A stretch of DNA of 8,996 bases from Lachnospiraceae bacterium. Lineage in GTDB: Bacteria > Bacillota > Clostridia > Lachnospirales > Lachnospiraceae. This document shows positions 1-7,381 of this stretch, one piece after another. The position numbers and the translations under genes were made by a program. Within the stretch, counting starts at the first letter, position 1; every line of letters starts with the position of its first letter. The notes under the pieces were generated by a model. That model saw only the letters and a program-made list of their open reading frames with translations. It ran no database searches and was not told the DNA's origin. The stretch lies in the NCBI GenBank assembly GCA_009774535.1, contig VSNY01000160.1:1-8996 (forward strand). The letters run 5' to 3'.

Positions 1-3000
1 ATGATACGATGACGCAGAAGAAAAAAGATTTTTACCAGTATTACGCAACGATGATGGAGCCGTGGGACGGTCCGGCGTCGATTTTATTTTCAGACGGGGA
101 TTTGATGGGCGCTGTGCTGGACCGCAACGGGCTTCGGCCGTCCAGATATTATCTGACCGATGATGATCAGCTGATCCTTTCTTCGGAAGTCGGTGTGCTT
201 AAGATTGACCCGACCAGGATTATCCGCAAAGACCGTCTGCGTCCCGGGAAAATGCTGCTGGTTGATACGGTAAACGGGCGGCTGATCGCAGATGAGGAAT
301 TAAAAGAATACTATGCAAAAAGGTGTCCGTACGGGGAATGGCTGGATCAAAATCTCGTGCGGCTGCAGGATCTTAAGATTCCGAATCAGCGCGTGCCAAA
401 AGTGAAAAAAGAGGAATTAAAAAAGCTCCAGCGCGCGTTTGGCTATACGTACGAATCCATGAAGGAAGTGATCCTGCCAATGGCGTTTCGCGGCGAGGAG
501 TCTACAAGCGCGATGGGAATTGATATTCCGCTGGCTGTGCTGGCGGATGACCACCAGCCGCTGTTTAATTATTTCAAACAGATGTTTGCGCAGGTAACGA
601 ATCCGCCGATTGATTCGATCCGTGAAAAAATCGTAACATCTACCTGCATTTATATCGGAGACGACGGAAATCTGCTGGAAGACCGGCCGGAAAACTGCCA
701 GGTGCTGAAAGTGGACAATCCGATCCTGACGAATACGGATCTGATGAAAATCCGCGCCATGCATGTGGAAGGGTTCCGTGTAGCCGAAATCCCAATAATA
801 TATTACAAAAATACAAGTCTTAAAAAAGCAGTGGAGAGGTTGTTTTTGGAAGCGGACCGGGCTTATCGGGATGGCGCCAATATCCTGATTTTATCGGACC
901 GGGGTGTAGATGAAAACCATGTGGCAGTCCCGTCGCTGTTAGCGGTTGCGGCTTTGCATGAGCATCTGGTCGTTACGAAAAAACGGATGTCGCTTTCGCT
1001 TATTTTAGAGTCCGGCGAACCGCGGGAAGTTCATCATTTTGCAACGCTGCTGGGATACGGCGCCAGCGCGGTCAATCCGTATCTGGCGCATGAGACGGTC
1101 AAAGAGCTGGTGGAACTTGGCATGCTGGACAAAGATCCGTACGCGGCTGTAGATGACTATAACCATGCGGTGATTTCAGGCATTGTAAAAATCGCTTCCA
1201 AAATGGGCATTTCCACGATCCAGTCATACCAGGGAGCTAAGATTTTTGAAGCGATCGGCATTGACCGGTCTGTGATTGATCCGTATTTTACAAATACGGT
1301 CAGCCGCATTGGGGGAATTACATTAGAAGATATAGAAAATGACGTGGATCATCTGCATTCGCTTGCCTATGATCCGCTTGGTCTGGAAGTGGATGAATCG
1401 CTGGATTCCAGGGGACGGCATAAAATGCGCAGCGGCGCGGGAAAGCACCTGTATCAGCCGGCGACGATCCATATGCTGCAAAAATCTACCCGGATGGGTG
1501 ATTACGGACTGTTTCAGACCTATACACAGATGGTACATGAGGAAGAAAAAAACGCCTGCATCCGCGGCATGTTTTCGCTGCGTTATCCAAAACAGGGCAT
1601 TCCGATTGACGAGGTGGAGAGCGTGGACGCGATTGTGACACGGTTTAAAACCGGGGCGATGTCTTACGGGTCTATTTCCAAGGAAGCGCATGAGACGCTT
1701 GCGGTAGCGATGAATATGCTGCATGGCAAGTCCAATACCGGCGAGGGCGGCGAGAGTATCGAACGCCTGTCCATCGGGCCGGATGGACTGAACAAATGTT
1801 CTGCCATCAAGCAGGTGGCATCCGGGCGCTTCGGCGTTACCAGCCGCTACCTGGTCAGCGCCGAAGAGATCCAGATTAAAATGGCGCAGGGGGCAAAGCC
1901 GGGCGAAGGCGGGCATCTGCCAGGCAAAAAAGTGTATCCGTGGATTGCAAAGACAAGGCTTTCCACACCAGGCGTGTCGCTGATTTCCCCGCCGCCGCAC
2001 CATGATATTTATTCGATTGAGGATTTGGAGCAGCTGATTTACGATTTGAAAAACGCGAACCGTTCGGCCCGGATCTCCGTGAAGCTTGTGTCCGAGGCGG
2101 GAGTTGGCACAGTTGCGGCAGGTGTGGCCAAGGCAGGCGCACAGCTGATTCTAATCTCCGGCTATGACGGCGGCACCGGAGCCGCGCCGCGCAGTTCGAT
2201 TCATAATGCGGGGCTTCCGTGGGAACTGGGCCTGTCGGAGACGCATCAGACGCTGATTCAAAACGGTCTGCGCAATAAAGTACGGATTGAGACGGACGGC
2301 AAGCTGATGACAGGCAGAGATGTTGCGATTGCAGCGCTGCTCGGCGCGGAAGAGTTCGGTTTTGCGACGGCGCCGCTTGTCACTATGGGCTGCGTGATGA
2401 TGCGCGTCTGCAACCTGGATACCTGCCCGGCAGGCATCGCGACGCAGAATCCGAAACTGAGAGAGCGCTTTGACGGCAGGCCGGAATATGTTGTCAACTT
2501 TATGAAATTTATCGCTCAGGACCTGCGTGAGATTATGGCCCGCCTTGGCATCCGTACGGTGGATGAACTGGTAGGGCGCAGCGACCTTTTGTGTGTGCGG
2601 GAAGACTTGACTAAGCGTCAGAAAGAGATCGATCTGACACGCATTTTGCATAATCCGTTTGCGGACGGGAACGAAAAGGTTATCTTTGATCCGAAAAAAG
2701 TCTATGATTTTCATTTGGAACAAACCAAAGATGAAAAAGCGCTGTTCAAGCAGCTCCAGAGCGCGCTTGCGTCCCGTACAAGGCGCAGCATTGCCGTGGA
2801 AGTGACCAATACGGACCGTGCGTTTGGTACGATGTTCGGCGCTGAGATTACAAGGCGGTATCCGGACGGCCTTGCCGAAGACACCTTTCTGGTGCGCTGC
2901 AGCGGTGCGGGCGGTCAGAGTTTCGGCGCTTTTATCCCGCAGGGGATGACGCTTGAGCTGGTCGGCGACTCTAACGACTATTTCGGCAAAGGCTTATCCG

Positions 3001-3578
3001 GCGGCAAGCTGGTCGTATATGCGCCAGCCGGGACAAAGTTCCAAAAAGATGAAAATATCATTATTGGAAATGTGGCGCTGTACGGCGCGACCAGCGGCAA
3101 GGCGTTTATCAGCGGCGTGGCGGGCGAACGGTTCTGCGTACGCAATTCCGGCGCGCATGCCGTTGTGGAAGGCGTGGGGGACCATGGCTGCGAATATATG
3201 ACCGGAGGGCGGGTTGCCGTGCTGGGGCGCACCGGGAAAAACTTTGCGGCAGGCATGAGCGGCGGCATCGCCTACGTGCTGGATGAAGACAACGACTTGT
3301 ATACAAGGCTGAACAAAGGCATGGTGTCTTCCGAAGAGATTACATCCAAGTACGATGTACTTGAGTTAAAAGAAATGATTGAAGAACATGTGAAACTGAC
3401 GAATTCGGAAAAAGGCAAGCGGATTTTAGATGATTTCCGCGCGTATCTGCCGAAATTTAAAAAGATCGTGCCGCATGATTACAAACGTATGATGCTGGCC
3501 ATCGTGCAGATGGAAGAAAAAGGACTGAACGCCGAGCAGGCGCAGATCGAAGCATTTTACGCCAATGCAGGCAGATAG
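1..3578 (+). CDS. gltB: Glutamate synthase (NADPH) large subunit, 5' partial
   Basis: Large (alpha) subunit of glutamate synthase, a cytoplasmic enzyme. It releases ammonia from glutamine and adds it to 2-oxoglutarate, using electrons delivered by GltD. The frame is open to the window edge (first full codon at 3) and the protein enters in mid-domain, so the ATG at 9 is internal; family members are about 1500 residues, so roughly 320 are missing, including the catalytic N-terminal cysteine. Counting from the Met at 9: tail of the class II amidotransferase domain at about 1-125 (MEPWDGPASILFSDGD); central domain at about 140-430; FMN/synthase barrel at about 520-890 with GEGGHLPG and SGYDGGTGAAPRSS (717-730); the 3Fe-4S cysteines C795, C801 and C806 (C-x5-C-x4-C); and the C-terminal GXGXG beta-helix at about 917-1100 with repeated glycine motifs. 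No frameshift is seen. The stop overlaps the gltD ribosome site. The promoter lies outside the window. Confidence 0.97.
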   Translation, partial: DTMTQKKKDFYQYYATMMEPWDGPASILFSDGDLMGAVLDRNGLRPSRYYLTDDDQLILSSEVGVLKIDPTRIIRKDRLRPGKMLLVDTVNGRLIADEELKEYYAKRCPYGEWLDQNLVRLQDLKIPNQRVPKVKKEELKKLQRAFGYTYESMKEVILPMAFRGEESTSAMGIDIPLAVLADDHQPLFNYFKQMFAQVTNPPIDSIREKIVTSTCIYIGDDGNLLEDRPENCQVLKVDNPILTNTDLMKIRAMHVEGFRVAEIPIIYYKNTSLKKAVERLFLEADRAYRDGANILILSDRGVDENHVAVPSLLAVAALHEHLVVTKKRMSLSLILESGEPREVHHFATLLGYGASAVNPYLAHETVKELVELGMLDKDPYAAVDDYNHAVISGIVKIASKMGISTIQSYQGAKIFEAIGIDRSVIDPYFTNTVSRIGGITLEDIENDVDHLHSLAYDPLGLEVDESLDSRGRHKMRSGAGKHLYQPATIHMLQKSTRMGDYGLFQTYTQMVHEEEKNACIRGMFSLRYPKQGIPIDEVESVDAIVTRFKTGAMSYGSISKEAHETLAVAMNMLHGKSNTGEGGESIERLSIGPDGLNKCSAIKQVASGRFGVTSRYLVSAEEIQIKMAQGAKPGEGGHLPGKKVYPWIAKTRLSTPGVSLISPPPHHDIYSIEDLEQLIYDLKNANRSARISVKLVSEAGVGTVAAGVAKAGAQLILISGYDGGTGAAPRSSIHNAGLPWELGLSETHQTLIQNGLRNKVRIETDGKLMTGRDVAIAALLGAEEFGFATAPLVTMGCVMMRVCNLDTCPAGIATQNPKLRERFDGRPEYVVNFMKFIAQDLREIMARLGIRTVDELVGRSDLLCVREDLTKRQKEIDLTRILHNPFADGNEKVIFDPKKVYDFHLEQTKDEKALFKQLQSALASRTRRSIAVEVTNTDRAFGTMFGAEITRRYPDGLAEDTFLVRCSGAGGQSFGAFIPQGMTLELVGDSNDYFGKGLSGGKLVVYAPAGTKFQKDENIIIGNVALYGATSGKAFISGVAGERFCVRNSGAHAVVEGVGDHGCEYMTGGRVAVLGRTGKNFAAGMSGGIAYVLDEDNDLYTRLNKGMVSSEEITSKYDVLELKEMIEEHVKLTNSEKGKRILDDFRAYLPKFKKIVPHDYKRMMLAIVQMEEKGLNAEQAQIEAFYANAGR

Positions 3579-3584
3579 GAGGGG
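3577..3584 (+). promoter_or_regulatory. Ribosome binding site of gltD, overlapping the gltB stop
   Basis: AGGAGGGG begins inside the gltB TAG stop codon (3576-3578) and lies 6 bases before the gltD ATG at 3591. Ribosomes ending gltB would uncover this site, so translational coupling of the two subunits is likely. This fixes the gltD start. Confidence 0.85.
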
Positions 3585-3590
3585 AACAGC

Positions 3591-5084
3591 ATGGGAAAAC
3601 CGACTGGATTTATGGATTATGAAAGAAAAACGGGCAGGGCGCTGGAACCGAAGGAGCGTATCCGGCATTTCCACGAGTTCCACATCCCTCTTTCCAGGGA
3701 AGAGCAGCAGAAACAGGGCGCCCGCTGCATGGACTGCGGCGTTCCGTTCTGCCAGGCAGGCATACAAATCGCAGGGATGGTCAGCGGGTGTCCGCTGCAC
3801 AACCTGATCCCGGAATGGAACGACCTGGTATCTTCAGGCAATTGGGAACAGGCATACAACCGCCTGAAAAAGACAAATAACTTTCCGGAATTTACATCCC
3901 GCGTCTGTCCGGCGCTGTGTGAAGCAGCCTGCACCTGCGGACATTACGGCGACGCGGTAACGACCAAGGAAAATGAATATGGCATTATCGAATTCGCATA
4001 CAAACAAGGGCTTGCCGGGCCGAAACCGCCGCGGGTACGCACCGGAAAGCGCATTGCCGTGATCGGTTCCGGCCCGGCCGGACTGGCGGCAGCCGACCAG
4101 CTGAACAAGCGGGGACATCATGTGACCGTCTACGAACGCGACGACCGCATCGGCGGGCTGCTTATGTACGGCATTCCAAATATGAAGCTGGAAAAATCCG
4201 TAATCGAACGCAAAGTGACGGTTATGCGCCAGGAAGGCGTGGAATTTATAACGAACACAGATGTCGGCAGAGATCTAAAGGCGGCAAAACTGCTGAAAGA
4301 CTATGACCGCATTGTGTTAGCCTGCGGCGCGAAAAATCCAAGAGATATCAAAGCGCCGGGGCGCGATGCAAAAGGTATTTACTTTGCGGTGGATTATCTG
4401 AGCGAGGTAACAAAGCATATGCTTGATACGGATCAGAGAGAACCAAAATTTGCCGCTGTAAAGGGAAAGCATGTCGTTGTGGTTGGCGGCGGCGATACAG
4501 GAAATGACTGCGTCGGCACCTGCATCCGCCTGGGCGCGGCCAGCGTAACCCAGCTGGAAATGATGCCGAAAGCGCCGGATACACGCGCCGCAGATAATCC
4601 ATGGCCGGAATGGCCAAAGGTCTGCAAGACAGATTACGGCCAGGAAGAAGCGGCCGCGGTATTCGGGCATGATCCGCGCGTTTATCAGACAACGGTAAAG
4701 GAATTTTTAAAAGATAAAAACGGCAGTCTGGCAGGCATACGAACGGTGCGGATGGAAAACCGCAGAGATGAAAAAACCGGGCGCATGACACTTACCGAAG
4801 CGGCAGGCAGCGAAAAAAAGATTCCGGCAGATGTGGCGCTGATTGCGGCCGGATTTTTGGGAAGTGAAAAGTATGCTGCGGATGCGTTTGGGGTGCGTTT
4901 GGATGGACGGACGAATGTGCAGCCCAAGGATGGTACCTATGAGACGGATGCAGCGCGTGTGTTTGCCTGCGGGGATATGCGCAGAGGACAGTCGCTCGTT
5001 GTATGGGCAATCCGGGAAGGCCGCGAGGTGGCGGTGGAAGTGGACCGCAGTCTGATGGGGTATACGTATATGACGGTGCAGTGA
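3591..5084 (+). CDS. gltD: Glutamate synthase (NADPH) small subunit
   Basis: Small (beta) subunit, 497 residues, the usual family length. It takes electrons from NADPH through FAD and iron-sulfur clusters and passes them to GltB. The N-terminal cluster domain has C46, C49, C54 and C67 (RCMDCGVPFC, then GCPLHNLIPEWND), and a second group C106, C110, C114 and C116 (RVCPALCEAACTC). The first Rossmann fold for FAD is at about 154-185 (IAVIGSGPAGLAAA). The NADPH fold is at about 294-310 (HVVVVGGGDTGNDCVGT). The C-terminal FAD segment reads VFACGDMRRGQSLVVWAIREGREVA. The same Fe-S/FAD fold occurs in other NADPH-dependent oxidoreductase subunits (for example NfnB, PreT), but the gltB neighbour 12 bases upstream settles the call. 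It ends one base before a large terminator hairpin, so gltBD is probably the end of its transcript. Confidence 0.96.
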   Translation: MGKPTGFMDYERKTGRALEPKERIRHFHEFHIPLSREEQQKQGARCMDCGVPFCQAGIQIAGMVSGCPLHNLIPEWNDLVSSGNWEQAYNRLKKTNNFPEFTSRVCPALCEAACTCGHYGDAVTTKENEYGIIEFAYKQGLAGPKPPRVRTGKRIAVIGSGPAGLAAADQLNKRGHHVTVYERDDRIGGLLMYGIPNMKLEKSVIERKVTVMRQEGVEFITNTDVGRDLKAAKLLKDYDRIVLACGAKNPRDIKAPGRDAKGIYFAVDYLSEVTKHMLDTDQREPKFAAVKGKHVVVVGGGDTGNDCVGTCIRLGAASVTQLEMMPKAPDTRAADNPWPEWPKVCKTDYGQEEAAAVFGHDPRVYQTTVKEFLKDKNGSLAGIRTVRMENRRDEKTGRMTLTEAAGSEKKIPADVALIAAGFLGSEKYAADAFGVRLDGRTNVQPKDGTYETDAARVFACGDMRRGQSLVVWAIREGREVAVEVDRSLMGYTYMTVQ

Positions 5085-5153
5085 TTTTTGCAGAAAGCAT
5101 AAAAAAGTCTCCTGGATAATTCCGGGAGACTTTTTTATGCCTTTTTGCAAAAA
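5085..5153. terminator. Long bidirectional intrinsic terminator hairpin
   Basis: The core is AAAAAAGTCTCC (5101-5112) pairing with GGAGACTTTTTT (5125-5136), around a TGGA/TCCG extension and a TAAT loop (5117-5120). Each strand therefore ends in a G+C stem followed by six T residues, so it can stop both gltD transcripts (plus) and PTS transcripts (minus). The pairing continues outward through GCAT/ATGC and GAAA/TTTT to TTTTTGCA/TGCAAAAA. That gives about 32 pairs with two G-T wobbles (5093/5145 and 5113/5124) and one unpaired C at 5141. The hairpin begins right after the gltD stop and ends 18 bases from the PTS stop. Confidence 0.92.
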
Positions 5154-5171
5154 GCTAAGGAAACAGCGGTG

Positions 5172-7088
5172 TTATGCTTGCAGACGCATCAGCGGATCGC
5201 CCGGTTTAAGCTTACCGGAAGCCGAAGCCTCAACCGATGTCAGGTCATCCGAATTGGTTACGATTACCATAATGGTGGCAGGATGCCCGGCCGCCTTGAT
5301 TTTATCCAAATCAATCGTTAACAGCAGATCTCCTTTTTTTACATTCTGTCCTTCTGTAATATGGCTGCGGAATCCGTCGCCTTTCATCGCTACCGTATCA
5401 ATACCCACATGAATCAGCAGTTCCACGCCGCCTGCCTCAATGCCGACAGCATGCAGCGTATCCGCAAGCTGGCTGATCGTCCCATCCATAGGCGCATATA
5501 CTTTACCCGTTTCTGGTTCAATGCCGCAGCAAGTCCCAAGCACACCCTGAGAAAAGGTCGGGTCCGGAATCTCTTCCATCGAAACAAATGTTCCCTGAGC
5601 AGCAGACCCGAGCACAGCTGGAAACGGTGCGGGAGCAGGTTTTGGAGATTCTTTTTTAGCCGTTTTAGCCGTCTGTTCGGTTTCCATCACTTCCGGAGGC
5701 ACTGCAAAGAACCAGCACAGGCAGAAAGCGGTAATAAAAGTAGCAAGCGCGAGTACCACATACATAATCAGCTGGGACGGCTTATAGATATACAGCAGCA
5801 TACCCGGAATGGTAGTGATACCATTGCCGGTTCCTTTCATTCCAAGAAGCATGGCAATCATGCCGGCAATACCATTGATCGAGCAGCTAAGTAAAAACGG
5901 CTTCATACCGTAACGCAGAATGACACCGAACAACGCTGGTTCGCCAATGCCCAGCAGCGCAGATACCGTGGCGCTTGGCCCAATGGCACGGATTTCTTTT
6001 TTTCTGGCTTTGATCGAAATGGCCAGACATACGCCGGCGGATGAAAAACCGCACATACATAAAATCGCGTTGAACGGGTTGAACCCTGTACTTGCTAACA
6101 GGCTGATTTCCAGCATATTAAAAATATGATGGACGCCTGTAAGGGTAATAATCGACCAGAAGAATCCAACGATCAAACCGCCGATGCCTAAAGGAAGCTC
6201 TAATGCATATTCTACGATAACTAACAGCACGTTTTCCAATGCATGCAGAAGCGGCCCGATCACAAGCAGCGAGAGAATCAGCATTACAAACAGCACCAAA
6301 AAAGGCGTAATCATAAAGTCAAAGACCGCAGGAACGGTTTTCCGCAGTTTCTTTTCCAGTTTGCTGCCGATCACACCAGCTACAAAGGCTGGCAGAATAC
6401 TACCCTGATAGCCTACAATCGGAATTATTCCAAAAAGCATCAGGGGAGTTACACCGCTGGAAGGATCTGCGACAGAGTAAGCATTCGGCAGAGAGCCGTT
6501 TACCAGCATCAGTCCCAGGATCAGTCCCAGTACCGGAGAACCGCCAAATACACGAAACGTAGACCAGCATACAATCGCAGGCAGAAAGGCAAACGTAGTG
6601 CCGGAAAGTACATCTACCAGAACCTGAAAAGTATGCGGAATATCGGCGTTGGTCATTCCGAATAAAGCCAGAAAGTTGTCGTTTAAAAGAGCCCCTTTCA
6701 GACCGAGGAAAAGACCAGTCGCTACCAGGGCAGGGATTACAGGGACAAAAACATCCCCAAAGGTACGGATGGCTTTTTGAATCTGGTTCTTGCCATCCAT
6801 TTTTGCTTCTTTTGCTTCGCGTGCAGTCGTCTCCGCAATGCCAAGCTGTGTGATCTGTTCATACACACGGTTCACATGACCAGTGCCGAAAATGATCTGA
6901 TACTGTCCGGCTGTGAAAAAGGTCCCTTTTACGGCATCAATTTCGCCAACTTTTTCATCGTCTGCCAGAGAACGGTCTGCGACAATGAGACGCAGACGGG
7001 TGGCGCAATGGGCAGCGGATTTGATATTCTCTGACCCGCCGACGGCCTGAATGACTTCTTTTGCGATTTTCGCATAATCGTAGTTCAT
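5172..7088 (-). CDS. Sugar PTS transporter, fused EIIBCA (glucose family; sucrose or beta-glucoside type)
   Basis: Single-chain membrane permease, 638 residues, that imports a sugar and phosphorylates it with phosphate from EI and HPr. EIIB is at about 1-85 with phospho-cysteine C28 (AAHCATRLRL) and the GTGHVNRVYEQ segment. EIIC is at about 105-465, strongly hydrophobic with several membrane spans, the TGVHHIFN segment near 317-324 and the conserved GIGEPALFGV at 380-389. A Lys/Pro/Ala-rich linker spans about 471-498. EIIA (glucose/Crr type) is at about 505-638 with H546 and the phospho-acceptor H560 (LLIHVGIDTVAMKGDGF). The start is the ATG at 7088, because CCTCCTT at 7094-7100 (AAGGAGG on this strand) lies 5 bases ahead; the longer TTG frame from 7103 would put that ribosome site inside the gene. 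The EIIC segments recall sucrose-type permeases, but trehalose or beta-glucosides cannot be excluded. No partner hydrolase or regulator gene is in the window. Confidence 0.93.
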   Translation of the reverse strand: MNYDYAKIAKEVIQAVGGSENIKSAAHCATRLRLIVADRSLADDEKVGEIDAVKGTFFTAGQYQIIFGTGHVNRVYEQITQLGIAETTAREAKEAKMDGKNQIQKAIRTFGDVFVPVIPALVATGLFLGLKGALLNDNFLALFGMTNADIPHTFQVLVDVLSGTTFAFLPAIVCWSTFRVFGGSPVLGLILGLMLVNGSLPNAYSVADPSSGVTPLMLFGIIPIVGYQGSILPAFVAGVIGSKLEKKLRKTVPAVFDFMITPFLVLFVMLILSLLVIGPLLHALENVLLVIVEYALELPLGIGGLIVGFFWSIITLTGVHHIFNMLEISLLASTGFNPFNAILCMCGFSSAGVCLAISIKARKKEIRAIGPSATVSALLGIGEPALFGVILRYGMKPFLLSCSINGIAGMIAMLLGMKGTGNGITTIPGMLLYIYKPSQLIMYVVLALATFITAFCLCWFFAVPPEVMETEQTAKTAKKESPKPAPAPFPAVLGSAAQGTFVSMEEIPDPTFSQGVLGTCCGIEPETGKVYAPMDGTISQLADTLHAVGIEAGGVELLIHVGIDTVAMKGDGFRSHITEGQNVKKGDLLLTIDLDKIKAAGHPATIMVIVTNSDDLTSVEASASGKLKPGDPLMRLQA

Positions 7089-7093
7089 AGTTT

Positions 7094-7100
7094 CCTCCTT
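7094..7100 (-). promoter_or_regulatory. Ribosome binding site deciding the PTS start
   Basis: On the minus strand AAGGAGG stands 5 bases before the ATG at 7088. It is near-perfect and decides against the upstream in-frame TTG at 7103. Confidence 0.88.
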
Positions 7101-7136
7101 CAATATTTTTTTCGATACATCAAATAAATTTACTTA

Positions 7137-7152
7137 ATGTACACGTGTTCAT
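7137..7152. promoter_or_regulatory. Operator-like palindrome O1 (LacI/CcpA type) after the PTS promoter
   Basis: ATGTACACGTGTTCAT is symmetric at 7 of 8 base pairs around a central CG (7144-7145); the core ACACGTGT is perfect. LacI-family regulators, CcpA included, bind CG-centred palindromes of this shape with TG and CA ends. It departs at two positions from the cre consensus TGWAANCGNTNWCA. It lies at about +4 to +19 of the predicted PTS transcript, a place where a bound protein would block initiation or elongation. Which protein binds is not known. Confidence 0.6.
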
Positions 7153-7161
7153 CGTGGAAGG

Positions 7162-7191
7162 AGAATAACATGTATTTAGATAAAAAGTCAA
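7162..7191 (-). promoter_or_regulatory. Predicted sigma-A promoter of the PTS gene
   Basis: On the minus strand TTGACT (7191-7186) is followed after 18 bases by TATTCT (7167-7162), preceded by TGT, giving an extended -10 (TG-N-TATTCT). The -10 box is only 4 of 6 to consensus; the TG element and the strong -35 compensate. The start point would be near 7155, giving a leader of about 67 bases. The leader shows no terminator-antiterminator pair, so LicT/SacT-type antitermination is not supported. Confidence 0.62.
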
Positions 7192-7279
7192 TATAACAGC
7201 TAAAAAAATATGAAATATAGCATAATATACAAAAAATATATATTTATTTTGTTAAAAACAGAAAAAGAAAATACGCCGA
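7192..7279. other. AT-rich spacer between divergent promoters
   Basis: The stretch is almost only A and T; 7201-7260 holds 6 G or C in 60 bases. It contains A-tracts and the perfect palindrome AAATATATATTT (7234-7245). It lies directly upstream of the HAD promoter -35, where an UP element would act, and behind the PTS promoter. No gene is seen in it. The low complexity makes any single motif here weak evidence. Confidence 0.5.
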
Positions 7280-7308
7280 TTGACAGAAGGTTTTTCCAAA
7301 TATATAAT
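7280..7308 (+). promoter_or_regulatory. Perfect consensus sigma-A promoter of the HAD gene
   Basis: TTGACA (7280-7285), a 17-base spacer and TATAAT (7303-7308) match the housekeeping consensus at all 12 positions with ideal spacing. An AT-rich tract lies upstream. The start point would be near 7315, giving a leader of about 67 bases before the ATG at 7382. A promoter this strong usually needs a repressor; O2 starts just after the predicted start point. Confidence 0.9.
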
Positions 7309-7315
7309 AGACAAA

Positions 7316-7331
7316 ATGAAAGCGAGTTCAT
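7316..7331. promoter_or_regulatory. Operator-like palindrome O2 after the HAD promoter
   Basis: ATGAAAGCGAGTTCAT is symmetric at 6 of 8 base pairs around a central CG (7323-7324). It shares 12 of 16 bases with O1 and departs from the cre consensus TGWAANCGNTNWCA at one position. It occupies about +2 to +17 of the predicted HAD transcript, nearly the same relative place that O1 takes in the PTS transcript. The centres are 179 bp apart, close to 17 helical turns, so both would face the same side of the DNA. Confidence 0.55.
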
Positions 7332-7370
7332 ACCGGGAAATTTGGGATGAAATTTAGAAAATGTGCGTTC

Positions 7371-7376
7371 AGGAGG
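7371..7376 (+). promoter_or_regulatory. Ribosome binding site deciding the HAD start
   Basis: AGGAGG stands 5 bases before the ATG at 7382. The earlier in-frame ATG at 7361 has no ribosome site and would place this one inside the coding sequence. Confidence 0.87.
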
Positions 7377-7381
7377 TTATT

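Noticed and set aside
9..11. ATG at 9 as the true gltB start
   Set aside because: The frame is open upstream to the edge, the protein would begin in mid-domain without the catalytic cysteine, and no ribosome site can be seen.
1323..2003. 226-codon antisense frame within gltB
   Set aside because: It lies wholly opposite well-conserved GltB coding sequence, has no recognisable domain and has low-complexity Arg/His-rich composition; it is a shadow frame.
2151..2723. 190-codon antisense frame within gltB
   Set aside because: Opposite the FMN/3Fe-4S region of GltB, where the sense protein is clearly constrained; no family match recognised.
5361..5894. 177-codon plus-strand frame opposite the PTS gene
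   Set aside because: Complement of the EIIA/EIIC coding region; no domain and no ribosome site seen.
6243..6665. 140-codon plus-strand frame opposite EIIC
   Set aside because: Gln/Arg/Lys/Tyr-rich translation typical of the reverse complement of a hydrophobic membrane domain.
7089..7155. RNA antiterminator (RAT/terminator) in the PTS leader, as for LicT/SacT-controlled permeases
   Set aside because: The predicted leader of about 67 bases has no G+C hairpin followed by a T-run.
7221..7226. CATAAT as a second -10 box on the plus strand
   Set aside because: No -35 element at suitable spacing; A/T-rich sequence gives such matches by chance.
7316..7357. 13-codon, nearly leaderless frame (MKASSYREIWDEI) in the HAD leader
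   Set aside because: It has no ribosome site, and its first 16 bases are better explained as operator O2.
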